Of a DNA stretch of 64,000 bases, positions 48,260 through 56,133 are shown piece by piece (positions within the stretch are counted from its first letter, which is position 1; every line of letters begins with the position of its first letter). Below the pieces are notes generated by a model, which was not told where the DNA came from, did not search any database, and saw only the letters and a program-made list of their open reading frames with translations. This DNA is from Armatimonadetes bacterium UBA1398. Its GTDB lineage: Bacteria > Armatimonadota > Zipacnadia > UBA1398. The position numbers and the translations under genes are program-made. The stretch lies in NCBI GenBank assembly GCA_002305165.1, contig DBQI01000061.1:1-64000 (forward strand), written 5' to 3'.

Positions 48260-48291
48260 GGCAACCATCCCTCGTGGGGGAGGCGAGGCCG

Positions 48292-48726
48292 ATGAGCAGT
48301 ATCGACTCCGGCCCCGTCCTCCCCCATGAGATCGCGGACGGCGAGATCTCTGCCGCGGAGCGCAGCGCAGGTTCAGCGGGCTCCACCCCTGCTCTGCGGC
48401 GACCCGCCCGGCATGTGACCGTGGCCGAAGCGCTTCTGGGACTCCCGTTGCTCATTGCTGGGGTCCTGGCGGCCTGCACCATCATGGTGGAGGCCGCCGA
48501 TCGGGGGTGGCGGGCGGGTTCGACCTGGGGCCTCATCGGGTTCTGGACCCTCGTCCTGTCTCCCCTGCTGGCACTCCATGAGTGCGTCTCCCTGAGGGCG
48601 ACTCGACGGCACCGAGAGAAGGTCCGGCGAATGGGCCTCGATCCGGGCCCCGAGCCCAACCCCTTCTGGCGCGTGACCTGGACGGATGCCGACGAAGAGG
48701 CAGACGCCGAGCGCAACTACAGGTAG
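48292..48726 (+). CDS. Small two-helix membrane protein, function unknown
   Basis: 144 residues from an ATG at 48292 with GGGAGG 8 nt upstream. After a polar N-terminus of about 45 residues there are two hydrophobic helices (VTVAEALLGLPLLIAGVLAA and TWGLIGFWTLVLSPLLALHE) and a charged, acidic tail. No family is recognised. It lies 32 nt after the GH4 gene on the same strand and its last ten bases overlap the end of the opposite-strand phosphodiesterase gene. Confidence 0.6.
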   Translation: MSSIDSGPVLPHEIADGEISAAERSAGSAGSTPALRRPARHVTVAEALLGLPLLIAGVLAACTIMVEAADRGWRAGSTWGLIGFWTLVLSPLLALHECVSLRATRRHREKVRRMGLDPGPEPNPFWRVTWTDADEEADAERNYR

Positions 48727-50294
48727 CCCAGATCCTCCAAGTGGCGCTCCACCTGTCGCGCCTGCTCCTCAGTGTAGGGCGACCCGTCAGGCTGCGTGCT
48801 GACGCTTTCGCCGTCTGAGGACACGCCCGCGATCCGCAGGATTACCGAAGCGATGTCCTCCAACCTGGGCGACTCGAGTTCCGAGATCCGGTCTGCGCAA
48901 GGCCCTGAGGCGATGAGGGTCCCCTCCAGGCGATGGATCGCCGGCACATCGATCCATTCCCCGCCATCGGTGTGCGAGTTCGCCACGGGCGGTCCCTCTG
49001 GCGACTGCAGGTACGGCCCGATGTCATAGGAGTAATCGTGCGGGATCACGAGCAGGTCGGGGCTCCCGGGGGCCCTCTCCTCGGCGTAGATCTCCTCCGC
49101 CGGTGCGACCTCGTCGATCACGGGCCCCGCTGACGCGGGATCCCGCAACTCCTCGAAGGCCTGGGTCACATCACGCGCCACCGCGTCCGCATCACGCGGC
49201 CCCACGCATCCCTCCGCCCACTCTCCCTCGCGGTTGATCTGCACCTGTCCGTACGTTCCCCACGGGAAGGCAAGTGTCCGCTCCCAGTCGATGCTCGACA
49301 GCTCGGTGTGCGCCACCGCCGCCTTCGCCCACTCCGGCATCAGTCGCAGCGCGAGCGGCTTCAGCACACGCCCCGCGCCATCGCGGAAGAATCGCCTGAC
49401 CCCGCGCACCGCCCGTAGCCTCAAAGGGATCGAGTTGTCACGTCCCGCTTCCGGGCGCACCCGGAGCAGCCCCGCCTCTGCCAGGACACGGGTCATGTTC
49501 ACGGCGCCCTCGGCCGGCCCCATGCCGTGGTCGGACACCACCAGAACAGTCGTGCCATCGTCGGCATGGCGCTCCAGGATCTCCCCGATCGCCTCGTCCG
49601 CCACCTGGTAGGCCTCCAGCACGTCCCCTCCCACCCGCGCTACCTCCTCGGTGGTCGCGCCCAGTGGCCATAGCCGGTGGGCGCCGTGGTCCGTCGCGCA
49701 GAAGGTCACCATGAACACATCGCACGGCCAGCGCTGCAACAGTCGACCACACATCCGCACCTGGGTCATCGCCTGCTTGCGCAGGCGCTCGTGGTAGGTC
49801 TCGCGAGGAGCGAGCGGGACCGGCCCGTGGACGTACCCGTGATCTCCATTCAGGGCCGTCTCGAGAGCGCCATCGGGGTAGGCGGCGTCTCGCCCGAAAG
49901 TCGGCGTGTCGAACCCGGCCACGGCGAAGCCGTTCAGCGGCTCAACGGGGTACGTGAAGGGCGTGTTGAACTGGCCGACCGCTACGCCCGCCTGGCTCAG
50001 TGACTGCCAGAAGCTAGGCAGCCTCCGATGCCCCGCATGGACAGGCAGGGGGCGATAGCTGCTATGGTCCAGTCGGAAGAAGCTGTAGATCCCATGCCCG
50101 CCAGGGTCGGCGCCCGTGAGGAAACTGCTCCAGGCGACGGGCGTCACCGGTGGCAGCGTAGACCTCAGAGGCTTCGTGACCCCCGACCCCATAAGCCCCC
50201 TGAGCGCAGGAAGCTTACCCTCCCGGGCCCACGGACCGATGAGGTCGAGGGTGGCGCCGTCTATCCCAATCACGAGCAGACGGGGGGCCCGCAT
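48717..50294 (-). CDS. Type I phosphodiesterase/nucleotide pyrophosphatase (alkaline phosphatase superfamily)
   Basis: 525 residues. The N-terminal metal motif is LLVIGIDGATLDLIGPW, with TPVAWSSFLTGADPGGHGIYSFF holding the Thr/Ser nucleophile region. FCATDHGAHRLW and VLVVSDHGMGP provide the paired metal-binding Asp/His sites and NSHTDGGEWIDVP the last His. The set corresponds to the two-metal site of the alkaline phosphatase superfamily. It hydrolyses phosphodiesters or phosphomonoesters of an unknown substrate; no signal peptide is seen, so it is probably cytoplasmic. It follows the tpiA gene on the minus strand, separated by a hairpin at 50397-50427. Confidence 0.87.
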   Translation of the reverse strand: MRAPRLLVIGIDGATLDLIGPWAREGKLPALRGLMGSGVTKPLRSTLPPVTPVAWSSFLTGADPGGHGIYSFFRLDHSSYRPLPVHAGHRRLPSFWQSLSQAGVAVGQFNTPFTYPVEPLNGFAVAGFDTPTFGRDAAYPDGALETALNGDHGYVHGPVPLAPRETYHERLRKQAMTQVRMCGRLLQRWPCDVFMVTFCATDHGAHRLWPLGATTEEVARVGGDVLEAYQVADEAIGEILERHADDGTTVLVVSDHGMGPAEGAVNMTRVLAEAGLLRVRPEAGRDNSIPLRLRAVRGVRRFFRDGAGRVLKPLALRLMPEWAKAAVAHTELSSIDWERTLAFPWGTYGQVQINREGEWAEGCVGPRDADAVARDVTQAFEELRDPASAGPVIDEVAPAEEIYAEERAPGSPDLLVIPHDYSYDIGPYLQSPEGPPVANSHTDGGEWIDVPAIHRLEGTLIASGPCADRISELESPRLEDIASVILRIAGVSSDGESVSTQPDGSPYTEEQARQVERHLEDLGYL

Positions 50295-50396
50295 CGAGAG
50301 CCGCCTCTCTGTGGCCCCCCAATGGCTTATCTACTGTGGACGCACGGCTCCCACATGGGTTCATTCGCTGGCACAGCGTGCACTGGCGACAACAAC

Positions 50397-50427
50397 GGAG
50401 GGGACGCGAACACTCCGCGCCCCCTCC
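50397..50427 (-). terminator. Terminator-like hairpin after tpiA
   Basis: GGAGGGG (50397-50403) pairs with CCCCTCC (50421-50427); after one mismatch, CGCG (50405-50408) pairs with CGCG (50416-50419), with a 7-nt loop. On the minus-strand transcript a T-rich GTTGTTGT follows, so this is the likely end of the gap-pgk-tpiA operon. Confidence 0.65.
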
Positions 50428-50454
50428 CTGACGTGACCAGATTGGCAGAGTGAC

Positions 50455-51273
50455 CTAGCCTGCGGTGACCTTGGCGGCGCGAACGATGGCGGCGAAGTCT
50501 GCTGCTTTGAGCGACGCGCCACCAACGAGGGCCCCATCGATATCGGGCTGGCCCAGCAGCTCCTCGGCATTGTCTGCCTTCACGCTGCCGCCGTACTGGA
50601 TCCGCATCGCCCCGGCCGCCGCTGTGTCGATCGCCGCTACCGTGTTTCGGATCAGCTGGCACACGCGCTGCGCCTCAGCGGAGTCGCAGGTCTCGCCGGT
50701 GCCGATGGCCCAGACGGGCTCGTAGGCGAGCACGACCTCGCCGAGACGTCCCTTGTCGAGCCCCTGCAGCGCCGCTTCGACCTGCGAGCGCACCACGTCG
50801 TCCGTCTTGCCGGCCTTGCGCTCATCGATGGTCTCACCGACACAGATGATCGGCGTAAGCGGCGACCGCATCACGATGGACGCCTTCAGGTTCACAGACT
50901 CGTTGCTGTCCGCGAAAAGCGCCTGCAGTGGGGAGGTCAACCAATCGGGAGTCGTCCCGAAGCGACCGCGCCGCTCCGAGTGTCCCAGAATGACGTACTG
51001 GCAGCCGCAATCCACCAGCATCGGGATGGACAGCATTCCCGTGAAGGCGCCCGTGCCATCGCCGAACACGTCCTGCGCCCCGAGCTTGATGGCGCTGCCC
51101 TTCTCCTGGAGCAGCTTGCCGATCGCGTATAAAGCCGTGGCGGGCGGGCAGACGCCTACCTCCACAGGGGTGATATCGTCCTTCTCCTCGATGAGCGCGG
51201 TAACGAGAGCCGTGCCCTCGGGGACGGTCATGTTCATCTTCCAGTTGCCCGCAATGAACGGGTTTCTCGCCAT
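50455..51273 (-). CDS. tpiA: Triosephosphate isomerase
   Basis: 272 residues, slightly longer than usual (about 250). Catalytic residues are Lys12 (GNWKMN), His98 (LGHSERR) and Glu185 (AYEPVWAIGTG, including the loop-6 hinge). YGGSVKADNAEELL and DGALVGGASL complete the phosphate site. It interconverts dihydroxyacetone phosphate and glyceraldehyde-3-phosphate. About 17 extra residues lie between FGTT and NESVNLKA (about 108-124), just after the catalytic His. The ATG at 51273 starts 38 nt after pgk; the upstream frame extension overlaps pgk and is not TPI-like. Confidence 0.96.
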   Translation of the reverse strand: MARNPFIAGNWKMNMTVPEGTALVTALIEEKDDITPVEVGVCPPATALYAIGKLLQEKGSAIKLGAQDVFGDGTGAFTGMLSIPMLVDCGCQYVILGHSERRGRFGTTPDWLTSPLQALFADSNESVNLKASIVMRSPLTPIICVGETIDERKAGKTDDVVRSQVEAALQGLDKGRLGEVVLAYEPVWAIGTGETCDSAEAQRVCQLIRNTVAAIDTAAAGAMRIQYGGSVKADNAEELLGQPDIDGALVGGASLKAADFAAIVRAAKVTAG

Positions 51274-51311
51274 CCGAATGGTCCTCTCTGCTAGCGGGCG
51301 TGCTCGCCCGG

Positions 51312-52502
51312 CTACTTGTCGTCCAAAGCCTCCACGCACGGGAGCGAGCCCTGCTCCACGAACTCCAGCGAGGCGCCGCCGCCCGTGGATATGTGGGTCA
51401 TCTTGTCGGCGAAGCCCATCTGTCTCACCGCGGCGGCCGAGTCGCCGCCGCCGATGATCGTCACGGCGCCGGAGTCGGCCAGCGCCTGGGCCAGTGCCTT
51501 CGTTCCGCCCGCGAAGGGCTCCATCTCGAACACGCCCATCGGGCCATTCCAGAAAGCCGTGCCCGCCGCGGCCGCCGCCGCGCAGAAGGCCTTCGTGGAC
51601 TCGGGCCCCATGTCCAGGCCCATCCAGTCCGCCGGGATCTGATCTGCCGGCACGATCTTCGTCTGAGCATCGGCCTTGAACTCGTCCGCCACGAGGATAT
51701 CAGTGGGGAGGAGCAGCGCCGTTCCAGTCGCTGCCGCCTTCTCGATGACGCCCTTGCAATAGTCGATCCGCTCGGCATCGAGGAGCGACTGGCCGATCTC
51801 GTAGCCCTTGGCCTTGAGGAACGTGTAGGACATGCCGCCACCGATGATGAGGGTGTCCGCTACCTGCAGCAGGGAATCGATGACCCCGAGCTTGTCGGCC
51901 ACCTTTGCCCCACCCAGGATCGCCACGAGGGGGCGCTTTGGCTCATGGAGCAGCGCGTCGCCGAGGATCTCGAGCTCCTTCTGCATGAGGAAGCCCGCCA
52001 CGCAGGTGTCCACGAACTTCGTCACGCCCTCGGTGGTGGCGTGGGCCCGATGGGCCGCGCCGAAGGCGTCATTCACGTAGACGTCGCAGAGTGCGCCAAG
52101 GGCCTCGCTGAGGGCGGGATCGTTCTTCTCCTCACCCGGCTCGAAGCGGCTGTTCTCGAGCAGCACGATCTCGCCCGGCTGCATCGCCTCGACGACCTTC
52201 GTCACCTCAGGGCCCACCAGGTCGTCCGTCTTCGTTACCTTGGCGGATACGAGATCGGCCAGTCGAGCCGCGACGGTGTCCAGGCTGAACTCCGGCGCCT
52301 TCTTGCCCTTCGGCCGGCCGAGGTGGCTCGTCAGAATGACCTTCGCCCCTGCCTCCAGGAGGTAGTTGATCGTCGGCAGGGCCGCCCGGATGCGGCTATC
52401 GTCAGTGATGCTCCGATTCTCGTCCAGCGGCACGTTGAAGTCGACGCGGACGAGGACGCGCTTGCCTTTGGGGTCGATATCGGTGACTGACTTCTTCGCC
52501 AT
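51312..52502 (-). CDS. pgk: Phosphoglycerate kinase
   Basis: 396 residues, full length. Motifs are VRVDFNVPLDENRSITDDSR, SHLGRPKG, LLENSRFEPGEEKND, NDAFGAAHRAHAT, ILGGAKVADKLGVID, IIGGGMSYTFLKAKG and WNGPMGVFE, with the C-terminal nucleotide loop GGGDSAAAV. It makes ATP from 1,3-bisphosphoglycerate. It lies between gap and tpiA in one operon. The gap-pgk spacer contains two strong hairpins. Confidence 0.97.
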   Translation of the reverse strand: MAKKSVTDIDPKGKRVLVRVDFNVPLDENRSITDDSRIRAALPTINYLLEAGAKVILTSHLGRPKGKKAPEFSLDTVAARLADLVSAKVTKTDDLVGPEVTKVVEAMQPGEIVLLENSRFEPGEEKNDPALSEALGALCDVYVNDAFGAAHRAHATTEGVTKFVDTCVAGFLMQKELEILGDALLHEPKRPLVAILGGAKVADKLGVIDSLLQVADTLIIGGGMSYTFLKAKGYEIGQSLLDAERIDYCKGVIEKAAATGTALLLPTDILVADEFKADAQTKIVPADQIPADWMGLDMGPESTKAFCAAAAAAGTAFWNGPMGVFEMEPFAGGTKALAQALADSGAVTIIGGGDSAAAVRQMGFADKMTHISTGGGASLEFVEQGSLPCVEALDDK

Positions 52503-52524
52503 TGCTGGTCCCTTTCGCGCTCCA

Positions 52525-52573
52525 GAGCGGCGGGCCGCTCATACGAATCGGGGGCACAGCAAGCTGTGCCCCC
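52525..52573 (-). other. Two strong hairpins in the gap-pgk spacer
   Basis: GAGCGGC (52525-52531) pairs with GCCGCTC (52534-52540). GGGGGCACAGC (52550-52560) pairs with GCTGTGCCCCC (52563-52573). No T-tract follows either, so full termination is unlikely. Intercistronic hairpins of this type often stabilise the upstream gap mRNA or set the ratio of gap to pgk. Confidence 0.55.
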
Positions 52574-52624
52574 GGAAGCCTGAGATCTCCGGACCGTGCC
52601 CGGAGGCTACGTACGCTTCGTCTG

Positions 52625-53650
52625 CTAGAGCCCCTTCTCCGTGAGGAACGCGAAGAGGTCGGCGCAGCGGCAGGAGTAGCCCCACTCGTTGTCATACCAC
52701 GACAGAACCTTGGCCATCGTCTTCCCGCCGGCTTCGATGGTCATGGTCGATAGCGCATCGAAGATGGACGAGCGGTCGTCCTCAGACACATCGATCGAGA
52801 CGATCGGGTCCTCGGTGTAGCCCAGGATGCCCTTCAGCGGGCCCTCCGCGGCGGCCTGCATCGCGGCGTTGATGTCCGCGGCGGTCGCCGGCTTCGAGAG
52901 GGTCGCGACGAGATCCACGGCCGAGCCCGTGTGGTGCGGGGTCCGGACCGCGAAGCCGTTCAGCTTGCCATTGAGCTCCGGGAGCACCAGGCCGACGGCC
53001 CTCGCGGCGCCGGTGGTCGTCGGGATAAGGCTCACTGCAGCCGCGCGCGCACGGCGGAGGTCCTTGTGCGGAAGATCGAGGATCTTCTGGTCGTTAGTGT
53101 AGGCGTGGATCGTGGTCATGAGGCCGGCCTCGATGCCGAACTCAGCGTGGAGAACCTTGGCCACAGGCGCGAGACAGTTGGTGGTGCAGGAGGCGTTCGA
53201 AATGATGTGGTGGCTGGCCGGGTCATACTTCTCGTCGTTCACGCCGAGCACCATGGTGAGGTCCTCGCCCTTGGCGGGAGCCGAGATAATGACCTTCTTG
53301 ACCGTGCCATTCAGGTGCTTCGACGCGTCCTCGCGCTTGGTGAACAGGCCCGTGGACTCCAGAACGATCTCGACGCCCAGGCTCGACCAGTCGATGTTGG
53401 CCGGGTCGCGCTCTGCCGTGATGACCGTCTTCTCGCCCTCGACCTCGATGCAACCCTCGCCCGCGGTGATCGGAATATCCCAGCGGCCGTAGACCGAGTC
53501 GTACTTCAAGAGGTGCGCCAGCGTCTTCACGTCGGTGATATCGTTGACCGCGACAACATCGACCTTGTCCCTCAGACCGCGGTCGTAGATAGCCTTGAAG
53601 ACTTGGCGCCCAATCCGCCCGAAACCGTTGATGCCTACCTTGACTGCCAT
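52625..53650 (-). CDS. gap: Type I glyceraldehyde-3-phosphate dehydrogenase
   Basis: 341 residues. The NAD-binding motif is VGINGFGRIGRQVF and the nucleophile is Cys155 in SNASCTTNCLAP. The general-base His lies in the following domain, and TGAARAVGLVLPELNGKLNGFAVRTP is typical. NDITD near residue 36 suggests NAD rather than NADP preference. GGGAGG about 10 nt upstream supports the ATG at 53650, and the earlier frame is not GAPDH-like. It is the first gene of gap-pgk-tpiA behind a strong promoter. Confidence 0.97.
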   Translation of the reverse strand: MAVKVGINGFGRIGRQVFKAIYDRGLRDKVDVVAVNDITDVKTLAHLLKYDSVYGRWDIPITAGEGCIEVEGEKTVITAERDPANIDWSSLGVEIVLESTGLFTKREDASKHLNGTVKKVIISAPAKGEDLTMVLGVNDEKYDPASHHIISNASCTTNCLAPVAKVLHAEFGIEAGLMTTIHAYTNDQKILDLPHKDLRRARAAAVSLIPTTTGAARAVGLVLPELNGKLNGFAVRTPHHTGSAVDLVATLSKPATAADINAAMQAAAEGPLKGILGYTEDPIVSIDVSEDDRSSIFDALSTMTIEAGGKTMAKVLSWYDNEWGYSCRCADLFAFLTEKGL

Positions 53651-53790
53651 CGAAGCTCGCCTCCCAGTATTCCGTACCAGCATCGCAAGTGGCCCAAGGA
53701 CCGCCCTGCGGAGCGACCCCCGACACAAGTGCCTAAGGTACGGAGAATGCATGCTTGGTTCGTGTGAAGTGCCTCGATCCGACAGCCGCG

Positions 53791-53819
53791 ATTCTAATGT
53801 GCGCCTTCGGGGGTGTCAA
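53791..53819 (-). promoter_or_regulatory. Strong predicted promoter of gap-pgk-tpiA
   Basis: On the minus strand a perfect -35 TTGACA (53819-53814), an exact 17-nt spacer and -10 TAGAAT (53796-53791, 5 of 6). Start expected near 53784, giving a leader of about 134 nt. The stretch 53651-54004 between the two divergent genes otherwise contains only the plus-strand promoter listed next. Confidence 0.7.
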
Positions 53820-53847
53820 TCAGACCGCCCCCGCGCGCAACCATCGG

Positions 53848-53876
53848 TTGTAAGGGCCCCCACATCGGGGTAGCAT
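53848..53876 (+). promoter_or_regulatory. Possible promoter of the SH3b/NlpC gene
   Basis: TTGTAA (53848-53853) and TAGCAT (53871-53876), 17 nt apart, each match the sigma70 consensus at 4 of 6. It is back to back with the gap promoter, with the two -35 boxes about 30 bp apart. Confidence 0.3.
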
Positions 53877-54004
53877 GTACGAGACGATTTGTCAGGAGAG
53901 ACCGTAATGCTGGCGGGCCGCGAAAACTCGCCTACCTCCGGAGCGTCCAAACTGAGTACCTGGCCCCTCTCTCGGTGGCTGGAGGAACTCGGGGAGACTC
54001 GCGT

Positions 54005-55453
54005 ATGCGACCGTGCACGAAGTTCATTGCCCTGACCCTTCTGTCCCTGACCCTCACGACGGCCGCGTCGGCCGAGGTTGCCCTCTTCGTGAACGGCTCG
54101 GACGTGAACCTTCGAAGCGGCCCGGGGCAGGAGAGCACCAGGGTTATCGGCAGCCTGAATCTGGGCGACGAGGTGCGAATCAAGTCCCAGAACGGTCAGT
54201 GGCGCGAGGTCTACGTGCCCAAGACCCGTCAGGTAGGCTGGGTCGCTCATTGGCTGCTATCCGAGGCGCCACCGCTGGGCATGCGCCGTGAAGTCGTAGG
54301 TGTCGACTGCGATGACCTCATCGTCCGCGACGGACCGGGCCAGTCGAATGCCCAGGTCGCGGTGCTCCAACGCGGTAAGGTCCTGGACGTCATCGCCTAT
54401 GAGGGGCAGTGGCGCAAGGTTCGAGACCCCAACGGCTCCCTTGTCGGGTGGGTGGCCGCATGGCTCGTGAAGCCCGCGACGGTGGCGGAGCAGAGCCCCC
54501 TCCCGCGCCCCGACGCCGGCGGCCCGGCCGAGAGCAGCCGGTGGGTGAAGGCGAAGTTCCTCTATCTGCGCACCGGCCCCGGACCGGACAACCAAGCGCT
54601 GGCGATCCTTGCCGAGGGCACCCACGTCGACCTCCTCTCGCTCGAGGGGGAGTGGGCGTCTGTGCGTGTCGGAGGCAGCGCCGTCGGCTGGGTGCACCGC
54701 GATTACCTCGTCGCCTCGCCGGTCGCGGGAACCCAGGGCGGGTTGACCCTGCTGACCCCTGAGGAGATGACTGCCTCCTTCGATGCCGCCCGGGAGTCGG
54801 CCATTCAGGGACTCCAGAGCAACCAGGGGTACGTCCTCGGCGACAACTGCCGCGTCCGTTCGGGGCCCGGGACGACCTACGGCATCCTGGCTACGGTGAA
54901 CGAGGGTGACACGTTCGTCGTGGAGGGCAGCTACGAGGGCTGGCTGAAGGGCGCCTTCACAGGCGGCGCCAACGGTTGGATAGCCGGCTGGCTGGTAACC
55001 ACGGCAACGACCCCGACGGCTCTGTCCGCCAGCCAGATCCCCGCCTCACCGAGCGCCCCTGTGCCCTACTCCCTCTCCGGTTCCAGCATCGGGGAGCAGA
55101 TCGCCCAGGCGGCGCTCGCCATGCAGGGCGTGCCCTATCGCTATGCGGCGGCGAGTCCGGAATCCGGGTTCGATTGCAGCGGTCTCGTCTTCTACGCCCA
55201 CAAGCAGCTCGGGATCACCCCGCCGCGCAGCAGCTACGACATGTGGGATGCGGGGCGTCCCGTCGATCGAGAGAGCCTGCTGCCGGGCGATGTGGTCTGC
55301 TTCGCGAACACCTCCGGGCCGGGCGTCTCCCACGTGGGGCTCTACATCGGTAACGGGAACTTCGTCCATGCGCCTCAGACGGGCGATGTAGTCAAGGTGC
55401 AGTCGCTGGCGAGCCGCTCCATGAGCTTCTGTGGGGCCAGGCGATTCTGGTGA
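54005..55453 (+). CDS. Secreted NlpC/P60 peptidoglycan hydrolase with four SH3b domains
   Basis: 482 residues from an ATG at 54005 with GGGGAG upstream and a signal peptide (FIALTLLSLTLTTAASA). Four bacterial SH3 domains follow, each with an R-x-GPG motif: NLRSGPG, IVRDGPG, YLRTGPG and RVRSGPG, each closing with a VGW/NGW-type strand. The catalytic NlpC/P60 domain is about 365-482, with Cys391 in FDCSGLVFYAHK, His in GPGVSHVGLYIGNG and a third polar residue in NFVHAPQ. It cuts peptide bonds in peptidoglycan stems outside the cell. The SH3b repeats bind the wall. Confidence 0.93.
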   Translation: MRPCTKFIALTLLSLTLTTAASAEVALFVNGSDVNLRSGPGQESTRVIGSLNLGDEVRIKSQNGQWREVYVPKTRQVGWVAHWLLSEAPPLGMRREVVGVDCDDLIVRDGPGQSNAQVAVLQRGKVLDVIAYEGQWRKVRDPNGSLVGWVAAWLVKPATVAEQSPLPRPDAGGPAESSRWVKAKFLYLRTGPGPDNQALAILAEGTHVDLLSLEGEWASVRVGGSAVGWVHRDYLVASPVAGTQGGLTLLTPEEMTASFDAARESAIQGLQSNQGYVLGDNCRVRSGPGTTYGILATVNEGDTFVVEGSYEGWLKGAFTGGANGWIAGWLVTTATTPTALSASQIPASPSAPVPYSLSGSSIGEQIAQAALAMQGVPYRYAAASPESGFDCSGLVFYAHKQLGITPPRSSYDMWDAGRPVDRESLLPGDVVCFANTSGPGVSHVGLYIGNGNFVHAPQTGDVVKVQSLASRSMSFCGARRFW

Positions 55454-55506
55454 TCGGGGCGTCCGCGGCGTGCTCCTCAAGCGACGGGACACCTGAGGAG
55501 ACCGCG

Positions 55507-56118
55507 ATGCGGCGCAGCCAGTTCCGGAGCACCGACCCTGGCGACCTCCGAGAGATCATGGACCGCTGCGAGGTTGGCCAGTTGGGCATCGTCGCGGCCG
55601 ACGGTATCCCGATCCCGGTGCCCGTGAACTTCGTCTGGCATGAGGGCCGCGTGGTCTTCCACGGCGCTGCGGCGGGAGAGAAGTACCGAGTCATGGCGGA
55701 AGGCGCTCGGGTATCTTTCAGCGCCGCTCTGCACTACTCCCTGCTCGCACCGTCCCTTCTGGCCGATGTTTCCGCATGCGGCACGACCCAGTTCTACAAG
55801 TCAGCCCTCGTCCGTGGCCGCGGGGAAGTCCTGGTAGACCCTCTGCAGGCGCTTGCAGGCCTCGAATCGCTCATGCGGAAGTATGTTCCCGAGGGAGGCT
55901 ATGAGCCGCTCTCCCTTGCTTCCGACCAGTGGGGGCGCCTCCTTCGGGGAACCGCCGTGTTCGCTATCCAGCCACTCCAGGTTGACGTCAAAGTCTACAT
56001 GGGCCAGTCCATGACACCCGAGCGGCGCGCCGTTGTCATCGCCGCATTGCAGCGCCGAGGCGCCGATCTCGACCTCGACACCGCGAGGGAGATCGCTCGC
56101 TATGCGCCGCCCGTATAG
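55507..56118 (+). CDS. Pyridoxamine 5'-phosphate oxidase-like flavoprotein
   Basis: 203 residues. The split-barrel FMN-binding fold is indicated by CEVGQLGIVAADGIPIPVPV, NFVWHEGRVVFHGAAAGEKYRVMAE and VSFSAALHYSLL, then YKSALVRGRGEVL. This is the family often called nimA-like or nitroimidazole-resistance-like. It probably binds FMN, haem or F420 and has no defined substrate. GAGGAG lies 6 nt before the ATG at 55507; a GTG at 55450 overlapping the NlpC stop is in frame but adds a Ser-rich segment without family support. It is followed by a glycosidase after 15 nt. Confidence 0.82.
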   Translation: MRRSQFRSTDPGDLREIMDRCEVGQLGIVAADGIPIPVPVNFVWHEGRVVFHGAAAGEKYRVMAEGARVSFSAALHYSLLAPSLLADVSACGTTQFYKSALVRGRGEVLVDPLQALAGLESLMRKYVPEGGYEPLSLASDQWGRLLRGTAVFAIQPLQVDVKVYMGQSMTPERRAVVIAALQRRGADLDLDTAREIARYAPPV

Positions 56119-56133
56119 AGAGGGCCAGCCCAC

